A stretch of DNA of 64,000 nucleotides from Amycolatopsis eburnea (GTDB lineage: Bacteria > Actinomycetota > Actinomycetes > Mycobacteriales > Pseudonocardiaceae), in NCBI RefSeq assembly GCF_003937945.1, contig NZ_RSEC01000060.1, positions 806,001 through 870,000 of the forward strand, in the 5' to 3' direction. The position numbers and the translations under genes are program-made. Under the pieces are notes generated by a model. That model did not search any database and was not told where the DNA came from. It worked only from the letters and a program-made list of their open reading frames with translations. Positions 50,048-57,805 of this stretch are shown piece by piece (the stretch's first letter is position 1; the number at the start of each line of letters is the position of its first letter).

Positions 50048-50267
50048 GTGGGGGGACTGGGGACGAACCCGCGGCCGTTCGGCCCAACGTGCCGACATCG
50101 GCCGCGGGATTGCGGGCACCCGCCTATCTCGGGTAAGTGCGCGGGAATTGAGGGGCATTCTCCCCCGGTGCGCGATCGGGGTTTCACTTCCGGGAAACTC
50201 CGGCGTCGTCGCGCAATGGCGTACAATTACCGTTCGGAGTCGTCGGACTGGGGTGCGAGGTACCGTC

Positions 50268-50873
50268 GTGATCAAGGTGTTGCTGGCCGAGGACATGCAC
50301 ATGGTCCGCGGCGCGCTCGTCGCCTTGCTGAACCTCGAATCCGACATCGAGGTCGTGGCCGAGGTGTCCACGGGAGACCAGATCCTGCCCGCCGCGAAGG
50401 CGGCCCAGCCCGATGTCGCGATCATCGACATCGACCTGCCGGGCAAGGACGGCCTCTCCGCCGCGATCGAAATCCACGAGAGCCTGCCGGACGTCCACAC
50501 GCTGATCCTGACCAGCCTCGGCCGGCCGGGCACGGTGCGCCGGGCGCTGGACGCCAAGGTGAACGGCTTCCTGCTCAAGGACGCGCCGTCCGACAAGCTG
50601 GCGAACGCGGTCCGGTCGGTCGCGATCGGACGCCGCGTCATCGACAGCGAACTGGCGCTCGCCGCCTGGGAAACCGACGACTGCCCGCTGACCCCGCGCG
50701 AAATCGAGATCCTGTCGCTGGCGGCCCGCGGCCGCACGGTGGCCGACATCGCGTCGGAGCTGTTCCTGTCGGCGGGCACGGTCCGCAACTACCTGGCCGC
50801 GGTGGTGACGAAGCTGAACGCCCGCAACCGGGTCCACGCGATTCGCATCGCGACCGAAGCGGAATGGCTCTGA
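50268..50873 (+). CDS. LuxR/NarL-type response regulator, paralogue 2
   Basis: A 201-aa response regulator nearly colinear with the one at 47.8-48.4 kb. The receiver has Asp54 in IIDIDLPGKDG, and the C-terminal LuxR HTH ends in VRNYLAAVVTKLNARNRVHAI. GTG 50268 follows GCGAGGT. It converges on the single kinase at 51.0-52.2 kb, its presumed partner. Together with the first pair it forms a mirror image about the peptide/AraC promoter. Confidence 0.9.
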   Translation: MIKVLLAEDMHMVRGALVALLNLESDIEVVAEVSTGDQILPAAKAAQPDVAIIDIDLPGKDGLSAAIEIHESLPDVHTLILTSLGRPGTVRRALDAKVNGFLLKDAPSDKLANAVRSVAIGRRVIDSELALAAWETDDCPLTPREIEILSLAARGRTVADIASELFLSAGTVRNYLAAVVTKLNARNRVHAIRIATEAEWL

Positions 50874-50928
50874 CCGCCCCGGTCCCGGAAAGCGCTTTCG
50901 CTCCGCTTCACCCAAGCACCCCAATGTG

Positions 50929-51002
50929 GCGTTGGTTGCGTCCAACGCACCGAACGCCACATTGGGTGCGTTGGACGCACCGAACGCCACATTGGGGCGC
51001 TT
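50929..51002. repeat. CCCCAATGTGGCGTT-family inverted repeat
   Basis: CCCCAATGTGGCGTTGG is followed by two inverted copies of AACGCCACATTGGG separated by GTGCGTTGGACGCACCG. It is the same repeat family as 29167-29250. It stands between the convergent response regulator 2 and kinase genes, consistent with a bidirectional terminator. Confidence 0.7.
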
Positions 51003-51024
51003 GAGGCGGGGGCGGGGGCGGGGG

Positions 51025-52215
51025 TCAGCTCGCGCGGGGGCGTTCGCGGCGTACCGAGCCCACCGGGATGGCCACCAGCAGGCGGTGGGTGCCGTCCGGG
51101 CCCACTTCGGTCGTCAGCGTGCCGTTCATCGCCTCCACGCGGTCGCCCAGGTTCCGCAGGCCCGCCCCGGACCCCTCGCCGCCGCCCGCGCCGTTCGCGC
51201 CGTCGTTGACGATCTCCAGCCAGGCCGTACCGTCCTCCGTGCTCACCGAAAACGCGCACCAGCTCGCGGTGCTGTGGCGCACCACGTTCGTCACCCCTTC
51301 GCGCAGCACCGTCCCCAGCGTCGTGGCCACCGGCGAGGGCAGCTCGCCGATGCCGGAGCGGGCGACCGTCACGCGGGTGCCGGCCGCGCTCAGCACGTCC
51401 GCCGCCGCGCGGCACTCCTCGTCCAGCGACAGCTCGCGGTAGCCGGCCGAGATCGTGCGGACGTCGGCCAGCGCGCGCCGGGACATCACGAGCAGCTCCG
51501 CCAGTTCCGCCTTGGCCAGCTCCGGTTTGCCGGGCACCAGGCGAGCCACGAGTTCACCCTTGAGGGTGATGGCCGAAAGGCTCAATCCCAGCAGGTCGTG
51601 GAGGTCCCGGGAGAACCGCATGCGTTCCTCGGCGATGGTCCGGCGCTTCAGCTCGCACACCTCCTGAGCCCGCCCGGCGACCACCCGCGCGGCCGTCCCG
51701 AGCCCGAACAGCGACAGCGCCGCCACGCCGGCCGACACCGCGCTCCCCAGCCCGGCCTCGAGCCAGCCGCCGGGCCAGCTCGGCACCACCGAAACGACCC
51801 CAGCCACGACGCACGCCAGCAGCGCCCAGGGGACCGCCCTGGCCGGCGGGGACACCAGCAGCAGGCCCCCGGCGAAGAACCCGCCCGCGGAGCTCCACGG
51901 CTCCCCCAGCGGCAGCAACGGCCCGAACCCGAGCGCGGCCTGCACGGTCAGGGCCAGCCACGGGCGCCGGACGCGGCCGCGGGCGAACCAGAACAGGTGC
52001 CCGGCCACCAGCCCCGCGGCGCAGGCCAGCGCGACCGGCCGCAGCACCCACGGCTCCGCACCGGCCAGCACGGGCAGGACGGCCAGCAAGGCCACGCCGG
52101 CGGCGGCCACGGCCTGCGCGCCCAGCACGAGCGCGCGGGAGTCCCGCCGCTCTTCCGCGAACGGCGCGACCCGCCTCGAAAACAGCGAACCGCGCACCCG
52201 CACCGGAAAAACCAC
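51025..52215 (-). CDS. DesK-type sensor histidine kinase
   Basis: A 396-aa kinase with several N-terminal membrane helices (LVLGAQAVAAAGVALLAVL and following), H-box FSRDLHDLLGLSLSAITLK with the phospho-His near residue 206, N-box EGVTNVVRHS and G-box GSGAGLRNLGDRV. GTG 52215 is chosen because GGGAGGGG lies just upstream; a longer frame begins at 52269. Its H-box region is very like both halves of the tandem kinase. It converges on the second response regulator. Confidence 0.9.
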   Translation of the reverse strand: MVFPVRVRGSLFSRRVAPFAEERRDSRALVLGAQAVAAAGVALLAVLPVLAGAEPWVLRPVALACAAGLVAGHLFWFARGRVRRPWLALTVQAALGFGPLLPLGEPWSSAGGFFAGGLLLVSPPARAVPWALLACVVAGVVSVVPSWPGGWLEAGLGSAVSAGVAALSLFGLGTAARVVAGRAQEVCELKRRTIAEERMRFSRDLHDLLGLSLSAITLKGELVARLVPGKPELAKAELAELLVMSRRALADVRTISAGYRELSLDEECRAAADVLSAAGTRVTVARSGIGELPSPVATTLGTVLREGVTNVVRHSTASWCAFSVSTEDGTAWLEIVNDGANGAGGGEGSGAGLRNLGDRVEAMNGTLTTEVGPDGTHRLLVAIPVGSVRRERPRAS

Positions 52216-52284
52216 GGCCCCTCCCGCGTTACCCCCAGCACCCCAGGTCACCAAGGTAACAGGGCGCACCCCGGGTTTCAGGGG

Positions 52285-53730
52285 TCAACCGGCCCCGGGG
52301 AAGTCGAGGACGCACTCGCCCACGCTCACTTCGGCGGGCCACTCCAGTTTCAGGGAGCGGTCGACGCGGTCGCCGGCGTCGACCGGCACGGCGTGCGCGG
52401 CCAGGCCCATCGCCTTCGCCGTGAGGTACAGGACCTGCTGGAGCGCGCCGACGTGCAGCAGCGTCGTCGCGTACGCGGCGCTGCCGAGCACCCAGGCGAT
52501 CCGCGACATCCGCGCGGTCATCGTCAGCAGCACCGACGGCCTGCGGTGGCTGCCCGCTCCGACCATCGCCAGGTCGAGCAGCCCGTCGAGGGCCACGGCG
52601 TCGTCGTTGATGAGCGTCAGCGTGTGCCACAGCGGGTCGTAGTGGTAGATCCCGCGCCCGAGCCCCGCGCACCGGTTGATGGCGACGTAGATTTCGAGCT
52701 CGTACAGGCAGGCGACGCTGAAGTACGGCCGCTGGGACGCCTCGTGGCCGGGCCCGCCGGGCAGGTAGGTCGGCCCGATCGACCGCACCCGCGCGGCGCG
52801 GAAGAGGAACTCCCCGATCTGCTCGGCCGACAGCGCGCGCTCGGTGACCTCGGGGCACACGTGGTCTTCTTCGAGCAGCGAGCTCAGCGTCGGGTCGTTC
52901 GTCTTGAGCGCGGCCGGGTCGGGGCGGTGCAACGGGAAAGTCGGGCCCGCGGTGATCTGCTTGACCACCGGCGGCTCGGCGCCGGTCCGGCGCGGCCCCG
53001 GTTCCGAGGACCCGCCCTTCTGCCACGTCCGGCTGCGCGCGTGGAACATCAGGTCGTCCTGCGACCAGACGGCGAGGTCGTCGTCGCCGTCTTCGGCGAA
53101 CTCCGCCCAGTCGTCGGCCGCCAGCACCACGCCGGCCGCCACCAGGAACGCGGCGATGTCGGCCACCACCGCTTCGGCGAGCCCCGTGGTCTCGGCGACC
53201 TGCGCGACGGTGACCGGCCGGGCGAGCGACGACGCCACGCTCACCGCGGGCGGGCGCAGCAGCGCGACCCGGTAGCGGGCGCGGGGCGATTCGAGCAGCA
53301 GCCCGCCGCCGTCCGGCCGCATCGCCGAGAACCGCGAAAGCTTGATGAGCCGCTCGGGCGGCAGCGGATCGGCCGGGAAGACCGGGTTCTGCGTCACCGG
53401 GATCGCCGAGAGCAGCGGCCCGCGGCCGTCGTTGAGCGCCAGCGAGTGCACGACCGAGCCGGACAGCCGGTTGAGGGCCTTGCGCAGCGCGCCCGCCCAG
53501 GCCTCGGCCCCGCCGCTCGCCGACGAAGCGAGGTTGCCCATGGAGACCGGGCCGAGCACCATCCGGCCCAGTGATTCGCGAACCGGCCCGGGGATGCCCG
53601 CCAGTTCGTACTCACCCCACCAGGTGATCGCGACGATCGTGTCGTCGTCCCCCGCCTCCAGCAGGGTGTCTTCGGTGAGGGACCAGAGCCGGACGGTCTC
53701 CGGGATCCCCTCCTGGTGGTGTGCAGGCAA
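52285..53730 (-). CDS. SagB-type (ThcOx) FMN dehydrogenase
   Basis: A 481-aa SagB/ThcOx family nitroreductase-fold enzyme. In TOMM pathways it oxidises azolines to azoles with FMN. Recognisable blocks are GGPGHEASQRPYFSVACLYE-like sequence, GRGIYHYDPLWHTLTLIND, and the C-terminal GALQQVLYLTAKAMGLAAHAVP. The N-terminal 200 residues are a winged-helix/partner-binding region as in other SagB proteins. TTG 53730 is preferred since GAGGAG lies 7 nt upstream. It is 50 bp downstream of the YcaO gene on the same strand, the usual C/D-B arrangement of a TOMM operon. Confidence 0.88.
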   Translation of the reverse strand: MPAHHQEGIPETVRLWSLTEDTLLEAGDDDTIVAITWWGEYELAGIPGPVRESLGRMVLGPVSMGNLASSASGGAEAWAGALRKALNRLSGSVVHSLALNDGRGPLLSAIPVTQNPVFPADPLPPERLIKLSRFSAMRPDGGGLLLESPRARYRVALLRPPAVSVASSLARPVTVAQVAETTGLAEAVVADIAAFLVAAGVVLAADDWAEFAEDGDDDLAVWSQDDLMFHARSRTWQKGGSSEPGPRRTGAEPPVVKQITAGPTFPLHRPDPAALKTNDPTLSSLLEEDHVCPEVTERALSAEQIGEFLFRAARVRSIGPTYLPGGPGHEASQRPYFSVACLYELEIYVAINRCAGLGRGIYHYDPLWHTLTLINDDAVALDGLLDLAMVGAGSHRRPSVLLTMTARMSRIAWVLGSAAYATTLLHVGALQQVLYLTAKAMGLAAHAVPVDAGDRVDRSLKLEWPAEVSVGECVLDFPGAG

Positions 53731-53780
53731 GACCAAACTCCTCAAGCGAACAGCGAACTCCGAGCTCCCGCACGGGGCGC

Positions 53781-56087
53781 TCAGAGGAACATCGGGAACG
53801 GGTTGAGCCGCTCGTACGGGGTCGGTGCTTCGAGCCTGCCCAGCGCGACCGGGACGTCGAAGAGCCGGCCGGGCGCGAACCGGGCCCAGAAGGGGCGCAG
53901 CCCCGGGACGAGCACCTTGACCACGGGGATCCCGACGTCCGGGCGCGTCTGGTCGAGCACCAGCAGTTCCAGGCCCGCGCGGTCGAACACCCGGCCCAGC
54001 GCCTCGACGTCGTCGCGGACGTCGGGGCGGTTGACGAACGGGAAGTCGGCGGCGGTCCGCATCCGCTGCCCCGCGGCCGGCCGCAGGTACGGCTGGTTCG
54101 CGACGGTCGCGTAGGCCAGCCAGCGCCGCGCGTCCGGGTCGTCGAGCCCCTGGCCCGCCTCCCGCACGATCGGCAGCATCTGGTTGAGCTCGGTCACCGC
54201 GCGGCGCACCGCGATCCGCGGGTCGAGGTGCGCGCCGAAGCCCATCATGATGTCTTCGTGCGGGCCGTCGGTCCGCCGCGAAAGCGCGACGGCGACCGGG
54301 ATCCCGAGATCCGAGGTCACGTCGAGGACCCACAGCTCGCGGCCGATCGCCGCGTAGTTGCCCGCCATCTCCTCCAGCCACGCGTCGGCGAAGGACGCCA
54401 GGTCCACGCCCGGCACCGGCGTCCGGTTGTACCACCACAGCGCCACGGCGTCCCGTTCGACGAGCTCGAGCGCGCCCTGCAGGATCGCGTCCTCCAGGCT
54501 GCTGCCCGCCGCCGCGCCGTTCGAGTCGGCGCGCACGCCGTGCGCCGCGCTCTCCCGCGGGGTCCCGTAGTACAGGTACGACGTCGGCAGCAGGCGGCGG
54601 CGCCCGGACGGCGACCACACCGGCGTCCAGTCGGTGCGGGCCGACGGGTCGAACGGGACGGGGACCTGCTGGAAGTCGGCGTGCGCCCGGTTCCAGGCGC
54701 CGCGGTCGGCGTACTGCCGGTCGGCGAAGAGCATGCAGGCGTTGGGGTGGACGGCTTCGTCGCCCAGCTCCTCGAAGGAGCCGCGGATGCGCAGTTCGTC
54801 GCCCTGGAAGTTGCCGGAGAACCGTTCCGCCGCCTCGCAGAGCGCGCTGACCTCGGCGTCGAGCGGGCTGACGCCCTTGCCGCCGTTCTCGCAGCGCAGC
54901 CCGGCGCGCAGCGCGGCCATCCCGGTGATGCCGCGGGCGACGTTGGGGCCGGAGCGGTAGGCGTTGGCGAACGGCGGCGCGGCCGGGTCCGGCTGGATCT
55001 CCTTGATGATCCCGGTGACCGGGCTGATCAGGTGCCGGTGCCGTTCGAGCATCTGCGACGGCGTCGCGGTGCGGTGCCCGCCGCCCCCGGTGGTCGCCTT
55101 CTTCGCCGGCCGCAGCGTCACCGGCCGGACCGACCGCCATGCGACCTGCCACGGGTCGCCGCAGCCGGGGCACTGCGGGCGGCGGCGCAGCTCGTGCAGC
55201 CTGCCCTGCAGGTCCAGCGTGTCGAGCGTCCACACGCACTGCTGGCCGTGGTAGCGGTACCCGGCCACCCACTTGGCCGCCTCCAGCGCGACGAGGTGCG
55301 CCGCGGCCGAGGTCAGCGGCGGCAGCGCCGGCATCGGGCGGCGCGCCGGCCCGGCGTGGCCCAGTTCCTCCTGCACGCACGCTTCGGCGTGCCGGTGGCC
55401 CCACAGCCGGTGGGTCAGGCAGTGCCAGCACGCCCCGGTCGGCTGCAGCACCGGCCCGATCCACACCTGGGCGCCGAACGGCCGCGCCAGCAGCCACGGC
55501 CGCCCGGACCGCCGGTGCTCGGCGTCGACCACGGCGAGCCGCGGGTCGAGGTAGTCGGCGCACAGCACGACCGACAGGTCGGCGGACCCCGCGTCGCCGC
55601 GCACCACCCCGAGCCCGGCGCCGGCGAGCGCCCGCTCCACCGCACCGGGATCCACGCCGTCGGCGCTGTCGCCGACCGCCGTCAGCCGCACGGTGCCCTG
55701 CCGTGCGGCGACTTGGTCGGCGTCCACGCCGCACGCGTCCCAGTAAGCCAGCGCGCGCTCGTCCCCGAGCCGGTCTTCGTCGCTCTGGCTGCGCAACGTG
55801 ACCAACCCGGCGTCCACCAGCTGCGCCAGCAGTGCCGCCACCTCTTCCGGTGCCATCCCGCCGGGCCGGTCGCGCAGCAGCCCGTCGAGGTCGTGCGTAC
55901 CGTCCAGCAGCGCCGCGAGCGACTCGATCTTCGCCCCGCGCATCGCGATCACGCCCTGTTCGGAGAACAGGTACGCCCCTTTGCCCGCCCTGACCTCGGC
56001 CCGGAGGTGGCGCCGGAAAGCCGGGGCCCGCGTCGGCGTCGTTCCGCCGTCTTCGGGAACCCGAGCGTTGACAGCTGTCGTGCGCAT
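53781..56087 (-). CDS. YcaO cyclodehydratase fused to E1-like peptide-binding domain (TOMM C/D)
   Basis: A 768-aa fused C/D protein of azole-forming RiPP pathways. The N-terminal half is an E1-like/RRE domain with a zinc site: CWHCLTHR near residue 220 and CPGCGDPW near 306. The C-terminal half is a YcaO domain with EVSALCEAAERFSG, AILQGALELVERDAVALWWYNR (near 549) and a proline-containing end (NPFPMFL). YcaO uses ATP to cyclise Cys/Ser/Thr of a precursor peptide. ATG 56087 follows GCAGGAG. Precursor and leader-binding pattern are not certain; the 57-aa peptide is the best local candidate. Upstream lie the phased repeats. Confidence 0.92.
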   Translation of the reverse strand: MRTTAVNARVPEDGGTTPTRAPAFRRHLRAEVRAGKGAYLFSEQGVIAMRGAKIESLAALLDGTHDLDGLLRDRPGGMAPEEVAALLAQLVDAGLVTLRSQSDEDRLGDERALAYWDACGVDADQVAARQGTVRLTAVGDSADGVDPGAVERALAGAGLGVVRGDAGSADLSVVLCADYLDPRLAVVDAEHRRSGRPWLLARPFGAQVWIGPVLQPTGACWHCLTHRLWGHRHAEACVQEELGHAGPARRPMPALPPLTSAAAHLVALEAAKWVAGYRYHGQQCVWTLDTLDLQGRLHELRRRPQCPGCGDPWQVAWRSVRPVTLRPAKKATTGGGGHRTATPSQMLERHRHLISPVTGIIKEIQPDPAAPPFANAYRSGPNVARGITGMAALRAGLRCENGGKGVSPLDAEVSALCEAAERFSGNFQGDELRIRGSFEELGDEAVHPNACMLFADRQYADRGAWNRAHADFQQVPVPFDPSARTDWTPVWSPSGRRRLLPTSYLYYGTPRESAAHGVRADSNGAAAGSSLEDAILQGALELVERDAVALWWYNRTPVPGVDLASFADAWLEEMAGNYAAIGRELWVLDVTSDLGIPVAVALSRRTDGPHEDIMMGFGAHLDPRIAVRRAVTELNQMLPIVREAGQGLDDPDARRWLAYATVANQPYLRPAAGQRMRTAADFPFVNRPDVRDDVEALGRVFDRAGLELLVLDQTRPDVGIPVVKVLVPGLRPFWARFAPGRLFDVPVALGRLEAPTPYERLNPFPMFL

Positions 56088-56162
56088 CGGCTCTCCTGCC
56101 GGTAGCCGGGTGGGGCGGGACGAGAACCTGAATCCTGCTCCACCCGAGGTCTACTCAGCCAG

Positions 56163-56218
56163 TGCGGCAAACACGGAGAAGTCATGCGAAACGCATGGGT
56201 TGACATGGGAAACGCACG
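56163..56218. promoter_or_regulatory. Three phased repeats in the YcaO/HxlR control region
   Basis: GTGCGGCAAACACGG (core at 56168), ATGCGAAACGCATG at 56184 and ATGGGAAACGCACG at 56205 are direct repeats spaced 20-21 bp apart. They lie about 75-130 bp upstream of the YcaO start (-) and about 170-220 bp upstream of the HxlR start (+). The middle copy equals the SARP-promoter copy over 12 bases. Confidence 0.65.
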
Positions 56219-56386
56219 CTGCGCCGGTGCGGGACTCACTGGCCGCGCACGGCGCCGAACCGTCACCGTAGACATCGACGCCCGCGGCGGAATGGTGCGT
56301 CACGGGGCACCGTAACCGACCTCGCGGCCCTGCGCGATTCGGGGGTGGTGCCCGGCCTGGCACCCGAGACAAGTGAGGACCCGAGT

Positions 56387-57079
56387 ATGCCTACCTCTGC
56401 TCGCACCTACGGACAGTTCTGCGGCCTGGCCCGGGCGCTCGAGATCGTCGGCGAGCGCTGGTCGCTGCTCGTCGTCCGTGACCTCATGCTCGGCCCGAAG
56501 CGGTTCACCGACCTGCAGCGCACCCTGCCGCGCATCCCGGTGAGCATCCTGACTTCGCGGCTCAACGAGCTCGAGGAGTCGGGTGTGGTCCGCCGCCGCG
56601 TGCTCTCGCAGCTGGACGGCGGCATCGTCTACGAGCTCACCGAGTACGGCACCGAGCTCGACCACATCGTGCTCGACCTCGGCCTGTGGGGCTCCCGGTC
56701 GCTGACCTACCCGAAGCCGGACGAGGTCTTCACGCTCGACACCGCGATCATCTCGCTCTACACGACCTTCCAGGAGGAGGCCGCTTCGGGCGTGCACGTC
56801 AACTACGAGCTGCACCACCCTGGCGACATGGTCGTGCACGCGATGGTCGACGACGGCGCGCTCAAGGCGTCCGCGGGCGCGCTGCCCGCCGCCGACCTGG
56901 TGATCGAGCCGCAGGGCCCGGCGCTGCTGGACCTGCTGAACGGCAGCCTGTCGGCGCCGGACGCGATCGCCAGCGGCAAGGTCCGCGTCGAGGGCGACCC
57001 GGCGCACCTGGACCTGTTCACCCGCCTGTTCCGCGTCCCGCCGGCCCCCGACCGCCCGACCGGCCTCGTCGCGCACTGA
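56387..57079 (+). CDS. HxlR-type regulator with C-terminal SCP2-like domain, paralogue 2
   Basis: A 230-aa regulator very similar to the one at 40.35-41.05 kb: YGQFCGLARALEIVGERWSL and SILTSRLNELEESGVVRRR in the DNA-binding half, LKASAGALPAADLVIEP in the SCP2-like half. ATG 56387 follows GAGGACC. It is divergent from the YcaO operon across the phased-repeat region. The pair of HxlR genes brackets the 40-56 kb regulatory block, and one of them may control the RiPP genes. Confidence 0.9.
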   Translation: MPTSARTYGQFCGLARALEIVGERWSLLVVRDLMLGPKRFTDLQRTLPRIPVSILTSRLNELEESGVVRRRVLSQLDGGIVYELTEYGTELDHIVLDLGLWGSRSLTYPKPDEVFTLDTAIISLYTTFQEEAASGVHVNYELHHPGDMVVHAMVDDGALKASAGALPAADLVIEPQGPALLDLLNGSLSAPDAIASGKVRVEGDPAHLDLFTRLFRVPPAPDRPTGLVAH

Positions 57080-57086
57080 CCGCGCC

Positions 57087-57111
57087 GCGCCGCGGGCCGG
57101 ACCCGCGGCGC
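57087..57111 (+). terminator. Hairpin after HxlR paralogue 2
   Basis: GCGCCGCGGG (57087-57096) and CCCGCGGCGC (57102-57111) form a perfect 10-bp stem with a CCGGA loop, 8 bp after the stop. Confidence 0.65.
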
Positions 57112-57229
57112 GCAAGCGGCCGACTGGCGCAGTTTCCCTGGTGGAATGCGCAATCCGGAGTAACCGAAGATCGCGCGCGGACGGCTATCGTCGACGCACA
57201 CCTTCGTTTTCGGGAGATCTGGGGTCCGC

Positions 57230-57805
57230 ATGTCGACGTCCGAAATCGCCCGGCCTGCCGGGTTCCTCGGCGGCCTCAACAGCCGCTACCACAACCGCGC
57301 GCTCGCCGTGTTCATGCTGATCGTGATCGCCCACTGGGCCGAGCACATCGTCCAGGCCGTGCAGATCTACGGCTTCGGCTGGCCGGCGGCGAAGGCCCGC
57401 GGCGTGCTCGGCATGCCGTTCCCGTGGCTGATCTCCCAGGAGTGGCTGCACTACGGCTACGCGCTGGTGATGCTGGTCTTCCTGTGGGTCCTGCGGCACG
57501 GGTTCGCCGGCCGGTCGCGGCAGTGGTGGAACCTCGCGCTGGGCATCCAGTTCTGGCACCACATCGAGCACCTGCTGCTGTTCGTCCAGGCGCAGAGCGG
57601 CTGGCGGCTGGCCGGGCAGAAGGTGCCCACCAGCATCATCCAGCTGCTGGTCCCGCGCGTGGAGCTGCACCTGTTCTACAACACGATCGTCACCATCCCG
57701 ATGATCGTCGCCGTCATCCTGCACCGGCGTGCCTCGGCCGCCGAGCGCGAGATCACCGGCTGCTCGTGCGGAGTGCCGAGGCGGCCCGCGCTCGCCGCGT
57801 CGTGA
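57230..57805 (+). CDS. Histidine-rich integral membrane protein
   Basis: A 191-aa protein with about five membrane helices and histidines at helix ends: IAHWAEHIVQAVQ, QFWHHIEHLLLFVQ and RVELHLFYNTIVTIP. These could bind haem or metal ions. A short tail has the Cys pair CSCGV. ATG 57230 follows GGGAG. It overlaps the CopC-CopD gene by 4 nt (GTGA), so the two are one translational unit, hinting at copper handling or a redox membrane partner. I do not recognise a named family. Confidence 0.75.
   Translation: MSTSEIARPAGFLGGLNSRYHNRALAVFMLIVIAHWAEHIVQAVQIYGFGWPAAKARGVLGMPFPWLISQEWLHYGYALVMLVFLWVLRHGFAGRSRQWWNLALGIQFWHHIEHLLLFVQAQSGWRLAGQKVPTSIIQLLVPRVELHLFYNTIVTIPMIVAVILHRRASAAEREITGCSCGVPRRPALAAS

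Noticed and set aside
56151..56302. A Cys/Ser-rich - strand frame (CVSHVNPCVSHDF) that could be an azole precursor
   Set aside because: The two CVSH copies come from the operator repeats, there is no nearby ribosome site, and a similar CVSH reading appears at the SARP promoter.
56184..56315. A 43-codon + strand open frame starting inside the phased repeats
   Set aside because: The repeated RNA...NA pattern in it is a direct reading of the 21-bp DNA repeat, the SARP-promoter repeat yields a similar frame, and the peptide has no leader or modification pattern.
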